NCBI GenBank assembly: GCA_900230115.1 | Contig: LT907983.1 | Span: 1,240,001-1,304,000 of the forward strand | Length of the DNA stretch: 64,000 nucleotides | Source: Spirosomataceae bacterium TFI 002 | GTDB lineage: Bacteria; Bacteroidota; Bacteroidia; Cytophagales; Spirosomataceae | Direction of reading: 5' to 3' | Part shown: in pieces, positions 52,648 to 61,858 of the stretch | Numbering within the stretch: the stretch's first letter is position 1 | Layout: each line of letters starts with the position of its first letter | Position numbers and translations under genes: made by a program | The notes under the pieces: generated by a model | Told to the model about the DNA's origin: nothing | Database searches by the model: none | The model's input: the letters and a program-made list of their open reading frames with translations, nothing else

Positions 52648-53901
52648 TTAGTTTTGGGGTATTGTTATGATAAAATGGGTCCCAGTACCATATTCGCTTT
52701 CAACTTGAATGTCCCATTTATGTGCTTTTACAATCTGTTGGACATAATTAAGACCAAGCCCAAATCCTTTCACATTGTGCACGTTACCAGTGGGTACTCT
52801 ATAAAACTTATTGAATATTTTCTTGATATGCTCTTGCGGTATTCCTATGCCATGGTCTTTAATATTTAACACAAGGTTATTACCATTATTCTCTGTCCAC
52901 ACATGGATTTTTGCCGGAGGTGCAGAGTACTTAATTGCATTTTCCACAAGATTGCGAACTACATTCATGATATGAACTTTGTCGCCATATATTGAGGTTC
53001 TGGTTGCTTTATAATCTATTTTGAGATTCTCACCCAATTCTACTTTTACAACCTCCAAAACTTCCTCTATAAGACTATGCAACTCTTGCAATTGCCAGTC
53101 AAGCTCGAGTTTCCCTCTACCCACTTTCGCAGTAGTAAGGACTGACTCTACTTGATTTTTAAGTCTTGTATTTTCCTGACGTATTATTTGAACGTATTTG
53201 GCAAGCCTTTCGGGTTGTTCCAAAATCTTGGGAGACTTAAGTACATCAGTCGCAACCCTGATCGTGGAGATTGGTGTTTGAAACTCATGAGTCATGTTAT
53301 TGACAAAGTCCCTTTGAACCTCACTAAGCCTCTTTTGTCTCAAAATGATAAACATGGCATAGCCAAAAAATGCCATCACAATTAAGGTAATAATGGAAGA
53401 CATTACCCAAAAATCCATTTTTTGAATGAGGAATTGTTCGTTTTGAGGAAAACGAACACCAAAATAGTTCAAGAATTTGTCCGTCTTTTCTAAAGAAGCA
53501 ATTTCAACATTTTCAGTTTCAAAATCATGATTGACATAGTTTCCGTACCTAATTTTGTCAGTATCGCAATCATAAATACCATACTCAAAATCTGTATTGA
53601 GGTCGTGCTTTTTAAATTCTAATTTGAGGTAATGTTCCAACACCTCCGCATCAAGTGGTGTTCTTAAGTTAACAACATAATAATCAGATGCTAACTGCTC
53701 TACGGGATTGTCTATTTCTGCCAAACCATATACCTCCGAAATATTCTTAGCTACATCACTTAAAGCAACCATAGCTGTTTGCCTAAAACGCTGACCTTCT
53801 AGGTCAAATGCCCGTTTTACCCAATAAGCTTGTATGGCAATAATGCCAGAGATGGCAACAATGCCTAGAATAATTATAAGTCGTATGGTGTTTCTATTCA
53901 A
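52648..53901 (-). CDS. Membrane sensor histidine kinase
   Basis: The protein has two transmembrane segments (IRLIIILGIVAISGIIAIQAY and SIITLIVMAFFGYAMFIIL) flanking a periplasmic sensor of about 130 residues, then the H-box with phospho-His in VNNMTHEFQTPISTI and the ATPase motifs VRNLVENAIKYS, IKDHGIGIP and KGFGLGLNYV. The longer frame opens with TTG inside a -7 box (TATATTTG), so I chose the next TTG, giving MNRNTIRLIII, the usual opening for such kinases in this group (417 residues). No ATG fits. The signal sensed is unknown. Confidence 0.88.
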   Translation of the reverse strand: MNRNTIRLIIILGIVAISGIIAIQAYWVKRAFDLEGQRFRQTAMVALSDVAKNISEVYGLAEIDNPVEQLASDYYVVNLRTPLDAEVLEHYLKLEFKKHDLNTDFEYGIYDCDTDKIRYGNYVNHDFETENVEIASLEKTDKFLNYFGVRFPQNEQFLIQKMDFWVMSSIITLIVMAFFGYAMFIILRQKRLSEVQRDFVNNMTHEFQTPISTIRVATDVLKSPKILEQPERLAKYVQIIRQENTRLKNQVESVLTTAKVGRGKLELDWQLQELHSLIEEVLEVVKVELGENLKIDYKATRTSIYGDKVHIMNVVRNLVENAIKYSAPPAKIHVWTENNGNNLVLNIKDHGIGIPQEHIKKIFNKFYRVPTGNVHNVKGFGLGLNYVQQIVKAHKWDIQVESEYGTGTHFIITIPQN

Positions 53902-53928
53902 AGGGCCATCTTTTATGGAATGGAAATA

Positions 53929-53936
53929 CAAATATA
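53929..53936 (-). promoter_or_regulatory. Candidate -7 box of the two-component operon
   Basis: On the minus strand TATATTTG matches TAnnTTTG and ends 27 bp before the chosen TTG start. No TTG lies 19-21 nt upstream. Confidence 0.45.
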
Positions 53937-53994
53937 AACGTTATTCATCAACTAGCTATAAAAAGACAAATACTGATGTAGGTATTTATAACTT

Positions 53995-54630
53995 ATGAAA
54001 AATAAAGCATTGATAATAGGGGCTTCTGGACTTGTGGGCAAATCACTATCTACACAACTAGCTCAAAGTAATTTATACGAAAAAGTTACGGTTTTGGTTC
54101 GAAAGAAATTGAATTTTGACCATCCTAAGATAGAACAAGTAGTAATTGATTACAACCACTTGGACAGCTTACAACTAAATGCAGACCATATTTTCTGCTG
54201 CTTGGGTACAACAATTAAAAAAGCTGGAAGTAAAGAAGCATTTAAAAAGGTTGATTATGAGTATCCATTACAAATTGCCAAAATCGCCGAAAAAGAACAT
54301 GCGAAACTCTATGCAATAGTTACAGCTATGGGTGCAAGTGAAGATTCTAGTATTTTTTACAACAAGGTTAAAGGAACTGTTGAGGCCGATTTAGCAAAGC
54401 TTAGCATACCCTCCATTGGGATTTTTCGACCATCTATGCTACTCGGTGATAGAACAGAAAGTAGATTGGGGGAGAAAATTGGCAAAAGCTTAATGAAAGC
54501 ATTTGACTTTATTATTCCAGATAAATATAAAGCAATACATGTGGATCAAGTTGCCAAAGCAATGGTAAACTATGCTAAAAACCCACTAAAGGGTGTTACC
54601 ATTACCGAAAACGATGCTATGCTTGACTAA
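53995..54630 (+). CDS. NAD(P)-binding Rossmann-fold oxidoreductase-like protein
   Basis: This 211-residue protein belongs to the short atypical SDR group (HTATIP2/NmrA-like). The nucleotide-binding loop is IIGASGLVGKSL, followed by VTVLVRKK, IFCCLGTTIKKAGSKEAF, VTAMGAS (conserved Ser) and YNKVKGTVE, with Tyr-xxx-Lys catalytic-like residues. 'GIFRPSMLLGDRTESRLGE' is a further family signature. The substrate is unknown. It is convergent with the DUF3276 gene, one base apart. Confidence 0.85.
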   Translation: MKNKALIIGASGLVGKSLSTQLAQSNLYEKVTVLVRKKLNFDHPKIEQVVIDYNHLDSLQLNADHIFCCLGTTIKKAGSKEAFKKVDYEYPLQIAKIAEKEHAKLYAIVTAMGASEDSSIFYNKVKGTVEADLAKLSIPSIGIFRPSMLLGDRTESRLGEKIGKSLMKAFDFIIPDKYKAIHVDQVAKAMVNYAKNPLKGVTITENDAMLD

Positions 54631-54631
54631 T

Positions 54632-55006
54632 TTATTCCCAAGATAACTCCGAATTGCCAAACTCATCATCCTCAATAGGAGTATCAAGTTTTGGTCGAGT
54701 TTTTTCAACGGGTTTAGTTTCCTCTTCTTGTTGATCAAACTGCTCGTAATCGAAGTCAGGGTTTAATTCAGATTTAATGTGGTCCACAGTTTCCTGAAGA
54801 GCATCTACAAATTTGTTGAAGTCCTCTTTATAAATAAACATCTTACTCTTGTCGTAGAAGAACTCTCCGTCTCGTTGTTGTCTCCTACTTTCTGTAATAG
54901 TAAGGTAGTAGTCGTTTGATTTAGTTGCTCTTACATCAAAAAAATAAGTACGCTTTCCCGCCCTCACTCTTTTAGAAAAGATTTGCTCTTTTTCTTCTCT
55001 TTGCAC
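54632..55006 (-). CDS. DUF3276 (PUR-alpha-like) nucleic-acid-binding protein
   Basis: The 124-residue protein has the DUF3276 PUR-like domain in residues 5-85 (IFSKRVRAGKRTYFFDVRAT, DYYLTITESRRQ, KMFIYKEDFNKFVDALQETV), a fold known to bind single-stranded DNA or RNA, and an acidic, disordered C-terminal tail (FDYEQFDQQEEE). It is widespread in Bacteroidota, but its target is not established. No signal peptide is present, so it is cytoplasmic. It is a single gene on its strand. Confidence 0.9.
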   Translation of the reverse strand: MQREEKEQIFSKRVRAGKRTYFFDVRATKSNDYYLTITESRRQQRDGEFFYDKSKMFIYKEDFNKFVDALQETVDHIKSELNPDFDYEQFDQQEEETKPVEKTRPKLDTPIEDDEFGNSELSWE

Positions 55007-55175
55007 AGTTTTTGTTGGTTAAGAGGTTTTGTATAAAAGTCAAAAATAATTTTTTTTAAGAATTATTAATACCTTCTGCTATAATTTATATCTTTTTTTT
55101 GTGCCCTCAACCAAATTTCCCTTAACACTGTTCGTTAGTTTAAGATGTCTAACAATTGATTTTAGATATAATGTT

Positions 55176-55183
55176 TATATTTG
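55176..55183 (+). promoter_or_regulatory. Candidate -7 box of the rlpA gene
   Basis: TATATTTG matches TAnnTTTG, with TTG 17 nt upstream (slightly short). It overlaps the first codon of the longest frame, supporting the downstream ATG at 55208. Confidence 0.5.
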
Positions 55184-55207
55184 AAAATCACATTTGAATT
55201 AAAAGTT

Positions 55208-55699
55208 ATGAAAGTACTTTTGCTATTCTATTTGATTTCGATTTTTTCTTTTTCGAATGACCCCGTTTTGGGAACTCAGCTTGAAGGTAGAGCTTCCTAT
55301 TATGGCCCTAAGTTCCATGGTAAAACTACTGCCAATGGCGAAAGAATGGACAAATTCGCTCTTACTTGTGCCCATAAAACTTTGCCGTTTGGTACAATGA
55401 TTGAAGTTGAAAATCCAAGAAATAATACGCGAGTTGTTGTAAGAGTTAATGACCGTGGCCCATACAGCGGTAGTAGGATATTAGATGTTTCTCTTGCTGC
55501 TGCCGAAAAGCTTGACATGACAAGAAAAGGCGTTATTAATATTAAAGCCACAATTGTTGGGAGAGATGGAGAGATTTTTATTTCAAGACCAAGCACAACT
55601 GAATTGATCTTTACAGACAACACGCCTCTTCCTTTAGTTGAGCCCCCTGTAGACAAGTCAAGCCTTTTAAAGAAAAGATTAGAAAGAAAAAATGAGTAA
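55208..55699 (+). CDS. rlpA: RlpA-family septal ring lytic transglycosylase
   Basis: This is a small double-psi beta-barrel protein of the RlpA family, which cleaves peptidoglycan strands lacking peptides. I chose ATG at 55208 because the signal peptide (MKVLLLFYLISIFSFS) then begins at the start and the longer frame would run through the -7 box. The domain has EGRASYYGPKFHGKTTANGE, ALTCAHKTLPFGTMIEV, VVRVNDRGPY and ILDVSLAAAEKLDM, including the catalytic Asp/His pattern of the family. The SPOR domain of E. coli RlpA is absent. It overlaps the DUF58 gene by 8 bp. Confidence 0.9.
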   Translation: MKVLLLFYLISIFSFSNDPVLGTQLEGRASYYGPKFHGKTTANGERMDKFALTCAHKTLPFGTMIEVENPRNNTRVVVRVNDRGPYSGSRILDVSLAAAEKLDMTRKGVINIKATIVGRDGEIFISRPSTTELIFTDNTPLPLVEPPVDKSSLLKKRLERKNE

Positions 55700-56603
55700 A
55701 GAACTGGACCTGAAAAAAATAAGAGAGTTTGGTAATATTGAATTACTTGCCAAACAGATGGTTGAAGGGTTCATTACTGGATTACACAAGTCTCCTTTTC
55801 ACGGCTTTTCTGTAGAGTTTGCCGAACACCGATTGTATAACAATGGTGAAAGCACACGCCACATAGACTGGAAGGTTTTTGGCAAAACAGATAAATTATT
55901 CACAAAAAGATACGAGGAAGAGACTAATTTAAGATGCCACCTTGTGGTAGATGTATCTTCCTCCATGTACTATCCAGAAAAAACTCATGGCAAGTTGGTA
56001 TTTGCAAGTATGGCAGCTGCTGCCTTGGCAAATATGCTTCAGCGTCAACGAGATGCCGTAAGTCTAACAACTTTTGCGGATGGAATAGAGCTACAAACTC
56101 AGGTAAAGTCTACACCTAGGCACCTCCACCAGATATATGTGGAGCTTGAAAAGGTACTCAAAAGCGAACCAAAAAATAAATCTACTAATGTTGCCGAAAC
56201 GCTTCATTTGCTAGCTGACCAGTTTCATAGGCGATCCATGGTAGTGATATTTAGCGATATGTTTGACAGGATTGATAATCCTGATGCCATATTTGCCGCA
56301 ATGCAACACCTCCGCCATAATAATCATGAGGTTATTGTTTTTCATATCTCAGATCAAAAAACTGAGAAGAATTTTGAATTTGATGAAAGACCATATGAAT
56401 TTGTAGATATTGAGTCTGGCCAAAAGATCAAAGCTCAACCATCTCAAGTAAAAGAACTTTATACCACAGCTCTAAATAAATATTACCACGAGCTAAAACT
56501 TCGCTGTGGTCAATATAAAATTGATTTTGTAGAAGTTGATATTGCACAAGGCTTCCAGCAAGTCTTTCTTTCTTTTCTGAAAAGGAGAGCCAAAATGCGA
56601 TAA
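55692..56603 (+). CDS. DUF58 / vWA-like protein
   Basis: This 303-residue DUF58 protein commonly works with MoxR-type AAA ATPases. The DUF58 signature includes GFSVEFAEHRLYNNGE, HIDWKVFGKTDKLF and KRYEEETNLRCHLVVD. The vWA domain has a MIDAS-like VVDVSSSMYY. Later segments are VVIFSDMFDRIDN and VIVFHISD. No signal peptide or membrane helix is present. The MoxR gene is not in this window. The overlap with rlpA suggests co-expression, but a shared role with peptidoglycan is not shown. Confidence 0.9.
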   Translation: MSKELDLKKIREFGNIELLAKQMVEGFITGLHKSPFHGFSVEFAEHRLYNNGESTRHIDWKVFGKTDKLFTKRYEEETNLRCHLVVDVSSSMYYPEKTHGKLVFASMAAAALANMLQRQRDAVSLTTFADGIELQTQVKSTPRHLHQIYVELEKVLKSEPKNKSTNVAETLHLLADQFHRRSMVVIFSDMFDRIDNPDAIFAAMQHLRHNNHEVIVFHISDQKTEKNFEFDERPYEFVDIESGQKIKAQPSQVKELYTTALNKYYHELKLRCGQYKIDFVEVDIAQGFQQVFLSFLKRRAKMR

Positions 56604-56698
56604 AACCGACCAAAAAAGATTTTTACTGCTCATCCCTTTTTCAAGTCTGGGTTTATATAATTCATTTATATTGTGTTAGAATTTAACAAAATATAGAA

Positions 56699-57019
56699 AT
56701 GCAATTAACTACAACTCCGAATTTTGAAGGCAAAAGAATCACATCTTATAAAGGACTCGTTACCGGTGAAACCATTATTGGAGCCAATATATTTAAAGAC
56801 TTTTTCGCAGGTATTAGAGACATCGTAGGTGGAAGGTCTGGTTCATACGAACGTGTATTGCGAGAGGCAAAAAACACTGCTGTAAACGAAATGAAAGAAA
56901 ATGCCGCAAGAATGGGAGCAAATGCAATTGTAGGAATCGATCTTGATTACGAAACACTAGGACAAGGCAACGGAATGCTCATGGTTACAGCCTCTGGTAC
57001 TGCTGTTGTTGTAGAATAA
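56699..57019 (+). CDS. YbjQ/UPF0145 family protein
   Basis: The 106-residue protein has the features of the UPF0145 (YbjQ) family, a small pentamer-forming heavy-metal-binding-like fold of unknown function: [33 protein letters not shown] and [19 protein letters not shown]. The length agrees with the family. It is a single gene following DUF58 by 95 bp with a separate upstream region. No Cys is present, so heavy-metal binding by thiols is not supported. Confidence 0.93.
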   Translation: MQLTTTPNFEGKRITSYKGLVTGETIIGANIFKDFFAGIRDIVGGRSGSYERVLREAKNTAVNEMKENAARMGANAIVGIDLDYETLGQGNGMLMVTASGTAVVVE

Positions 57020-57026
57020 TTCTATT

Positions 57027-57455
57027 TCAATTATCACAATATGACGTTTCCCATATGTTGAGTGAAACGTCATTCTCATTTACTTCTGATAATAATTCTA
57101 TCTTGATGTTTTCACCTGCTTCTTTAGGAATGTAACAGGACCTACGATCTAGTTTGTAATCGTAATCACTCCCTGAAATTGCCACACCAGAAAAATCAAC
57201 TTCACATCGAAATTTACCTGTATTGTCACTTAAAATTATCCGAAAGGGTGAAGAAAAATCGACAACTTTAATTTCAAAACACATCGTGTCTTCATTTATT
57301 TCAATATATGCAATACGATTATTTTTGTCAAAATGAATCTCGAATAAATTTTTGTGATTAAGTAAACCTACAATACATAAAGAACTGATGATAAGAGCTG
57401 TACCAACAAAAATAGCAATCAATACATTAATCCTATGTCGCTTTCTTCTTGGCAT
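57027..57455 (-). CDS. Hypothetical single-pass membrane protein
   Basis: A basic start (MPRRKRHRINVL) and one hydrophobic helix (IAIFVGTALIISSLCIVGLL) indicate an inner-membrane anchor with the 105-residue C-terminal part outside. That part is predicted beta-rich (RIAYIEINEDTMCFEIKVVD, FRCEVDFSGVAISG) and contains four Cys, two of them near the C-terminus. I do not recognise a family. It is 13 bp from the DinB gene on the same strand and may be co-transcribed. Confidence 0.6.
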   Translation of the reverse strand: MPRRKRHRINVLIAIFVGTALIISSLCIVGLLNHKNLFEIHFDKNNRIAYIEINEDTMCFEIKVVDFSSPFRIILSDNTGKFRCEVDFSGVAISGSDYDYKLDRRSCYIPKEAGENIKIELLSEVNENDVSLNIWETSYCDN

Positions 57456-57468
57456 TTAGTATAATACT

Positions 57469-58005
57469 CTATGGTCTCGCATAGCCTTCCAACTCTTTCA
57501 ATTGTCGCAAGTGATGCTTAGTGTGGATTTCCAACATTTGGAACCACTCGTGAGAGTTAAGCCAATCAAAAGCCGGGTGAAAGGTTTTATACTCGCTAGG
57601 AGTTTCTGGGATTTTGGAAACAGTGGACTTAACACTTTCTAAAAGTGAAGTCAGGTATTTATTATAATCTTCTTTTGAACCCGTTTCCGTTTTGGCAGGA
57701 ATGGTGCTAGCTGGTTGCTTAAACTTCATAGGCGGAAAAGAATTGTAGGAAATAACATTTTCCCCATTCTTATTCATTTCACCTCCTACTTGTCCCTTTC
57801 TCTCCTCCAAACAACGAACTAAGTTAGCTAAGAAAAAGTGTGAACTAGATTTACACACATGGTCATACATTTCGGCAATTGACCAAATCTCAGGCGATTG
57901 CTTGAAATTAAATTCATCCTCATTGAAGGTCTCAAGTTTCTCAATATAAAACTGATAAACTTCAATTAAACTTTTTTCTACTACGGATGTACTTAAGGTT
58001 GCCAT
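57469..58005 (-). CDS. DinB-like four-helix metal-binding protein
   Basis: The 178-residue protein belongs to the DinB/YfiT-like superfamily. The three His expected to bind a metal are visible: His in EMYDHVCKSSSHFF near residue 48, and HTKHHLRQLKELEGY near the C-terminus. WSIAEMYDH is the typical first motif. Such proteins act as thiol-dependent transferases or hydrolases of unclear substrate. It overlaps the preceding hydrolase-like gene by 13 bp, which implies coupling. Confidence 0.88.
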   Translation of the reverse strand: MATLSTSVVEKSLIEVYQFYIEKLETFNEDEFNFKQSPEIWSIAEMYDHVCKSSSHFFLANLVRCLEERKGQVGGEMNKNGENVISYNSFPPMKFKQPASTIPAKTETGSKEDYNKYLTSLLESVKSTVSKIPETPSEYKTFHPAFDWLNSHEWFQMLEIHTKHHLRQLKELEGYARP

Positions 58006-59594
58006 TTTGAAGGATTTGATGAAGTTGACTCATTATGAAGTCGATCTAATGCAGTAACAACATAAACATAATTTTTTCTCAGGTCGGCACTTCTATCCAA
58101 AAATGTATTTGTACCATCGTTTACGACCACATCGAGAATGGCACCTGAATCATCGAGATTTACACTTTCGGTATCACTGAACCTGTAAACCGTATACGAC
58201 CATACTTCTTCCTTGTCTTTTGCCTTGGAAGGTGTATCCCAACTTATTGTATATCCCAAATTGCCCGATTTTTTAACTTTTACATCCTCAGGGGCATTAG
58301 GAGCTATGCTATCTATCCAAGGCATGAGAGGCTGAAGCACCTTAGTCGTATATGACTTCTTGATACTTTCCCTTACCCCAAGTGCACTTTTCATCAAGGT
58401 GTTGGTATTGTAAAAAATACTTCCCGAAACTCCATGAGATAAGCGATTGTATTGAATTTGCCTACTTATTTGCTGTGGGTCGTTCCAGCCAATAGCAGTT
58501 GAGTTTTGGTCTACCCTATATATCGCATGTCCAATATATAGCAATGCCTTACCTCTGTTTTTTACCCACCAATCTGTCATGGTTGCGTATGGGACTTTAT
58601 CAAACTCAAAAGTAAAATATATTTGTGGGGCGATGTAGTCGATCCAGCCATGCTCAGCCCACTTTTTAGTATCCGCAAATAGGTAGTCGTAACTTGGCTG
58701 CCCTCCCTGCGTTGCAGATCCAGTGGGGTCATCAGTTTTGTTTCGCCAAACACAAAATGGACTGATTCCAAACTTCACCCATTTCTTTTCTTCTTTAATT
58801 TTTACTGAAAGGTTTTTGATCAAAAGATCTATATTATGCCTTCGCCAGTCTCCAATATTGCTGTAGCCGTTTCTATATTGTTGATAGGTATTGTTATCTG
58901 GTATTTCAAGTCCTGTAACTTTATAAGGATAGAAGTAATCATCAAAATGTACCCCATCTATGTTGTAGTTTTTAACGACATCAATGATGACATCCTCCAA
59001 ATACTCTCTCACCTCAGGAATACCAAAATCGTAAAGTTCATAGCCATCATATTTCATAAACCACTCTGGCTTAGTTTTAGTGATGTGTCTCTCTGATACG
59101 TTGATGGTTGTTTTATGCTTTCCTCTGTTCAAATTGAACCAAGCATGAAATTCCATTCCTCTTTTGTGGCATTCATCAATCATGAAAACCATAGGATCAT
59201 AATATGGACTTGGTGGAGCACCTTGAGCACCCATTAACCATTCACTCCAAGGCTCTTTACTTCTGGCATAAAAAGCATCACTTGCTGCTCTTATTTGAAC
59301 AATTACAGCATTGATTCCCATGGACTGATGGTGATCCAAAATCTTGACAAATGCTTGTCTCTGCTCTTCGCTTGTTTGTCCTTTTTTATCTGGCCAGTCA
59401 ATATTGGCAATAGTCGCAACCCAAGCTGCTCTAAATTCCCTTTTGGGCTCAGTTATAGCTTTTTTAGTCTTTTGTGGTGTAGATACCACAGGCTTTTCCA
59501 CAGAGTCTGGTGGCAAGGGCATGTTCCTTTTGCGACAAGCTACCAGCAATATTGTGAAATAAATAATTAGGAAAGCGATCTTTTGAATCTTCAC
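57993..59594 (-). CDS. Glycoside hydrolase-like lipoprotein (GHL10/DUF187 type)
   Basis: The 533-residue protein has a lipoprotein signal with Cys in ILLVACRKR. The TIM-barrel-like part matches the GHL10 family (also called DUF187 or YngK-like): REFRAAWVATIANIDWPDKK (read as RAAWVATIANIDWP), GINAVIVQIRAASDAFY, EFHAWFNLNRGKH, DGVHFDDYFYPYK and WIDYIAPQIYF. The conserved Asp pair in HFDDYF may be catalytic. A C-terminal fibronectin III-like domain (SWDTPSKAKDKEEVWSYTVY) follows. Its substrate may be a cell-wall or extracellular glycan. The longest signal start is supported by the lipobox. Confidence 0.88.
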   Translation of the reverse strand: MKIQKIAFLIIYFTILLVACRKRNMPLPPDSVEKPVVSTPQKTKKAITEPKREFRAAWVATIANIDWPDKKGQTSEEQRQAFVKILDHHQSMGINAVIVQIRAASDAFYARSKEPWSEWLMGAQGAPPSPYYDPMVFMIDECHKRGMEFHAWFNLNRGKHKTTINVSERHITKTKPEWFMKYDGYELYDFGIPEVREYLEDVIIDVVKNYNIDGVHFDDYFYPYKVTGLEIPDNNTYQQYRNGYSNIGDWRRHNIDLLIKNLSVKIKEEKKWVKFGISPFCVWRNKTDDPTGSATQGGQPSYDYLFADTKKWAEHGWIDYIAPQIYFTFEFDKVPYATMTDWWVKNRGKALLYIGHAIYRVDQNSTAIGWNDPQQISRQIQYNRLSHGVSGSIFYNTNTLMKSALGVRESIKKSYTTKVLQPLMPWIDSIAPNAPEDVKVKKSGNLGYTISWDTPSKAKDKEEVWSYTVYRFSDTESVNLDDSGAILDVVVNDGTNTFLDRSADLRKNYVYVVTALDRLHNESTSSNPSKWQP

Positions 59595-59799
59595 AAGGTA
59601 AAGGTCTCTGAAATTTTCCTAAAATTAAATAAATATTCTACCTCACTTGTATTTTTTAGTACATTTGCTTCCATAATCATAAGCTTTCTTCCTAAACACT
59701 CCAGCACTTAAATGATTATCCTCTACTCGAATTGATGAAAAGCTCACCAATACACACAGGTTTTAGTCGGGTCGGATAGGATTAATTCAAATTTTATTA

Positions 59800-60477
59800 A
59801 TGAAAGAATACGGTAGTAATATCCAAAAATTAGTTGAGCATATTGTCTCAGTTCCAGACAAGGCAACTAGGACGAAACATGCTCATATATTAGTAGAACT
59901 GATGCGTCAGATTCACCCACAAATGCGTGAAGGAATTGACTATTCAAAAAAACTATGGGATGACCTTTACATCATGGCCAATTTCGACTTGGATGTAGAC
60001 AGCCCATTCCCTCCTCCTCCAAAAGAAATCCTTGGTCGCAAACCAAATAGAATACCATATACTCAGAAACATTTGAGGTATCGTTTTTACGGCAGAAACA
60101 TTGAGCTTTTGGTTGCCAAAGCAATAGCTACGGAAAGTTTTGATGAGCGTAAAGCATTTGTTTCTTACCTCGTTCGTTTAATGCAAGACTTCTTCTTGAA
60201 TTGGAACAAGGACACTATTGAGGTAGAAAACTGTCTACAGCAAATACTTCAAATGTCGGAAAATCAACTTCAAAAAGAAGTAGATTCTCTCCGTAAAGAT
60301 GGTCTTATAGAAGGAGCTAATCCAAAAGATAGAAACAAAGGAACTAGTCGCCAACCTGCGTTTAGAGGTAATGATAGACCTTATAGAAACAACAGGAACA
60401 ATAGGAACAACAATAATAACCGGAATAGAAATAGCCGTTTTACAAAGAAGAATAACAATAATCGTAAAAGAACTTAA
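59800..60477 (+). CDS. DUF4290 family protein
   Basis: The 225-residue protein matches DUF4290, a family found in Bacteroidota. The helical core (residues 1-165) shows YGSNIQKLVEHIVSVPDKAT, LVELMRQIHPQMRE and LWDDLYIMANFDLDVDSPFP. The tail (about 185-225) is rich in Asn and Arg (NNRNRNSRFTKKNN), probably disordered and RNA-binding. Its function is not known. It lies directly upstream of murA, 15 bp apart, and conservation of that pairing has been a common feature as I recall. Confidence 0.9.
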   Translation: MKEYGSNIQKLVEHIVSVPDKATRTKHAHILVELMRQIHPQMREGIDYSKKLWDDLYIMANFDLDVDSPFPPPPKEILGRKPNRIPYTQKHLRYRFYGRNIELLVAKAIATESFDERKAFVSYLVRLMQDFFLNWNKDTIEVENCLQQILQMSENQLQKEVDSLRKDGLIEGANPKDRNKGTSRQPAFRGNDRPYRNNRNNRNNNNNRNRNSRFTKKNNNNRKRT

Positions 60478-60492
60478 CCCATACTCATTTCA

Positions 60493-61797
60493 ATGTCGTC
60501 TTTCAAAATCCAAGGTGGAAACAAGCTAAAAGGTGAATTAACTCCACAAGGTGCAAAAAATGAAGCACTTCAAATTCTCTGTGCAGTATTACTGACAAAA
60601 GAGACTGTAAATATTCACAACATTCCAGATATCCGCGATGTAAATAAGCTCATGGAGCTATTGGAAGACATGGGGGTAAAAAGAAGCAAAATAGGCGAAA
60701 GCTCTTACTCTTTTCAAGCCGATGCTGTCAATTTTGAATATTTCGAAACAGAAAATTATAAGCAAAAAGCCGGTCAATTAAGAGGGTCTGTTATGTTACT
60801 AGGACCTATGCTCGGACGATTTGGAAAAGGAAAAGCACCAAGACCAGGTGGAGATAAAATTGGCAGAAGACCACTAGACACTCACTTTATTGGTTTTCAA
60901 AAATTAGGTGCCGAATTCACTTACGAGGCAGAAGACTCTTTTTACACTATCAGTGGTGAAAAAATGAAAGGTGCCTATGTATGGATGGATGAAATCTCTG
61001 TTACTGGTACTGCAAACGTGGTAATGGCTGCGGTTTTGACTAAAGGTACAACCACAATCTACAATGCCGCTTGCGAGCCATATTTACAGCAGTTATGTAA
61101 AATGATGAATGCCATGGGAGCGAAAATCTCAGGTGTGGGTTCTAATTTATTAGTTATAGAAGGAGTAGAAGAACTAGGAGGTTGTGAGCACACGATGCTT
61201 CCTGACATGATTGAGATTGGTAGCTTTATAGGTCTTGCAGCAATGACTCAATCTGAAATAACGATTAAGAATTGTAAGATTAAAGAGCTCGGAATTATCC
61301 CCAAGACTTTTGAGAAACTAGGAATCAAAATGGAATTCCGTGGAGATGATATTCACATCCCAGCTCAAACCAATTACGAGATCAATACCTTGATAGATGG
61401 TTCTATCCTAACTATCTATGATGCTCCATGGCCAGGATTTACTCCAGACTTGATTTCTATCATTTTGGTAACAGCAATACAGGCAAAAGGTACGCTTTTA
61501 GTTCATCAAAAAATGTTTGAAAGCCGTCTTTTCTTTGTCGATAAGCTTATTGACATGGGAGGACAAATTATCCTTTGCGATCCACATAGAGCAACGGTAG
61601 TAGGTTTAAATCGTACATCTCAATTGAAAGGAATTAGAATGACTTCGCCAGATATTAGAGCTGGAGTTGCATTGTTAATTGCTGCACTTTCGGCAAATGG
61701 AACAAGTATCATTGACAATATTGAGCAGATAGATCGTGGATATCAGTTTATTGATAAGCGATTGAATGCTATTGGAGCAAACATTATTAGAATCTAA
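60493..61797 (+). CDS. murA: UDP-N-acetylglucosamine 1-carboxyvinyltransferase
   Basis: MurA transfers enolpyruvate from PEP to UDP-GlcNAc, the first committed step of peptidoglycan synthesis. The sequence shows GGNKLKGELTPQGAKNEALQ with the Lys and Asn of the active site, LRGSVMLLGPMLGRFGKG, and FTPDLISIILVTAIQAKGT with PDL. The usual catalytic Cys is replaced by Asp121 in PRPGGDKIGRRPLDTH. Cys-to-Asp MurA enzymes, as in mycobacteria and chlamydiae, are not alkylated by fosfomycin, so intrinsic resistance is expected. The length (434) is normal. Confidence 0.97.
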   Translation: MSSFKIQGGNKLKGELTPQGAKNEALQILCAVLLTKETVNIHNIPDIRDVNKLMELLEDMGVKRSKIGESSYSFQADAVNFEYFETENYKQKAGQLRGSVMLLGPMLGRFGKGKAPRPGGDKIGRRPLDTHFIGFQKLGAEFTYEAEDSFYTISGEKMKGAYVWMDEISVTGTANVVMAAVLTKGTTTIYNAACEPYLQQLCKMMNAMGAKISGVGSNLLVIEGVEELGGCEHTMLPDMIEIGSFIGLAAMTQSEITIKNCKIKELGIIPKTFEKLGIKMEFRGDDIHIPAQTNYEINTLIDGSILTIYDAPWPGFTPDLISIILVTAIQAKGTLLVHQKMFESRLFFVDKLIDMGGQIILCDPHRATVVGLNRTSQLKGIRMTSPDIRAGVALLIAALSANGTSIIDNIEQIDRGYQFIDKRLNAIGANIIRI

Positions 61798-61828
61798 TTT
61801 TAGAAATATTATTTCAATTCTACGTAGG

Positions 61829-61858
61829 GCAAGGGTTTAACACCTTTGCTTTTTTTTT
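61829..61858 (+). terminator. Terminator between murA and the epimerase gene
   Basis: GCAAGGG pairs with CCTTTGC (one wobble) around TTTAACA, followed by nine T residues. It serves murA; the epimerase stop codon overlaps the end of the T-run. Confidence 0.8.
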
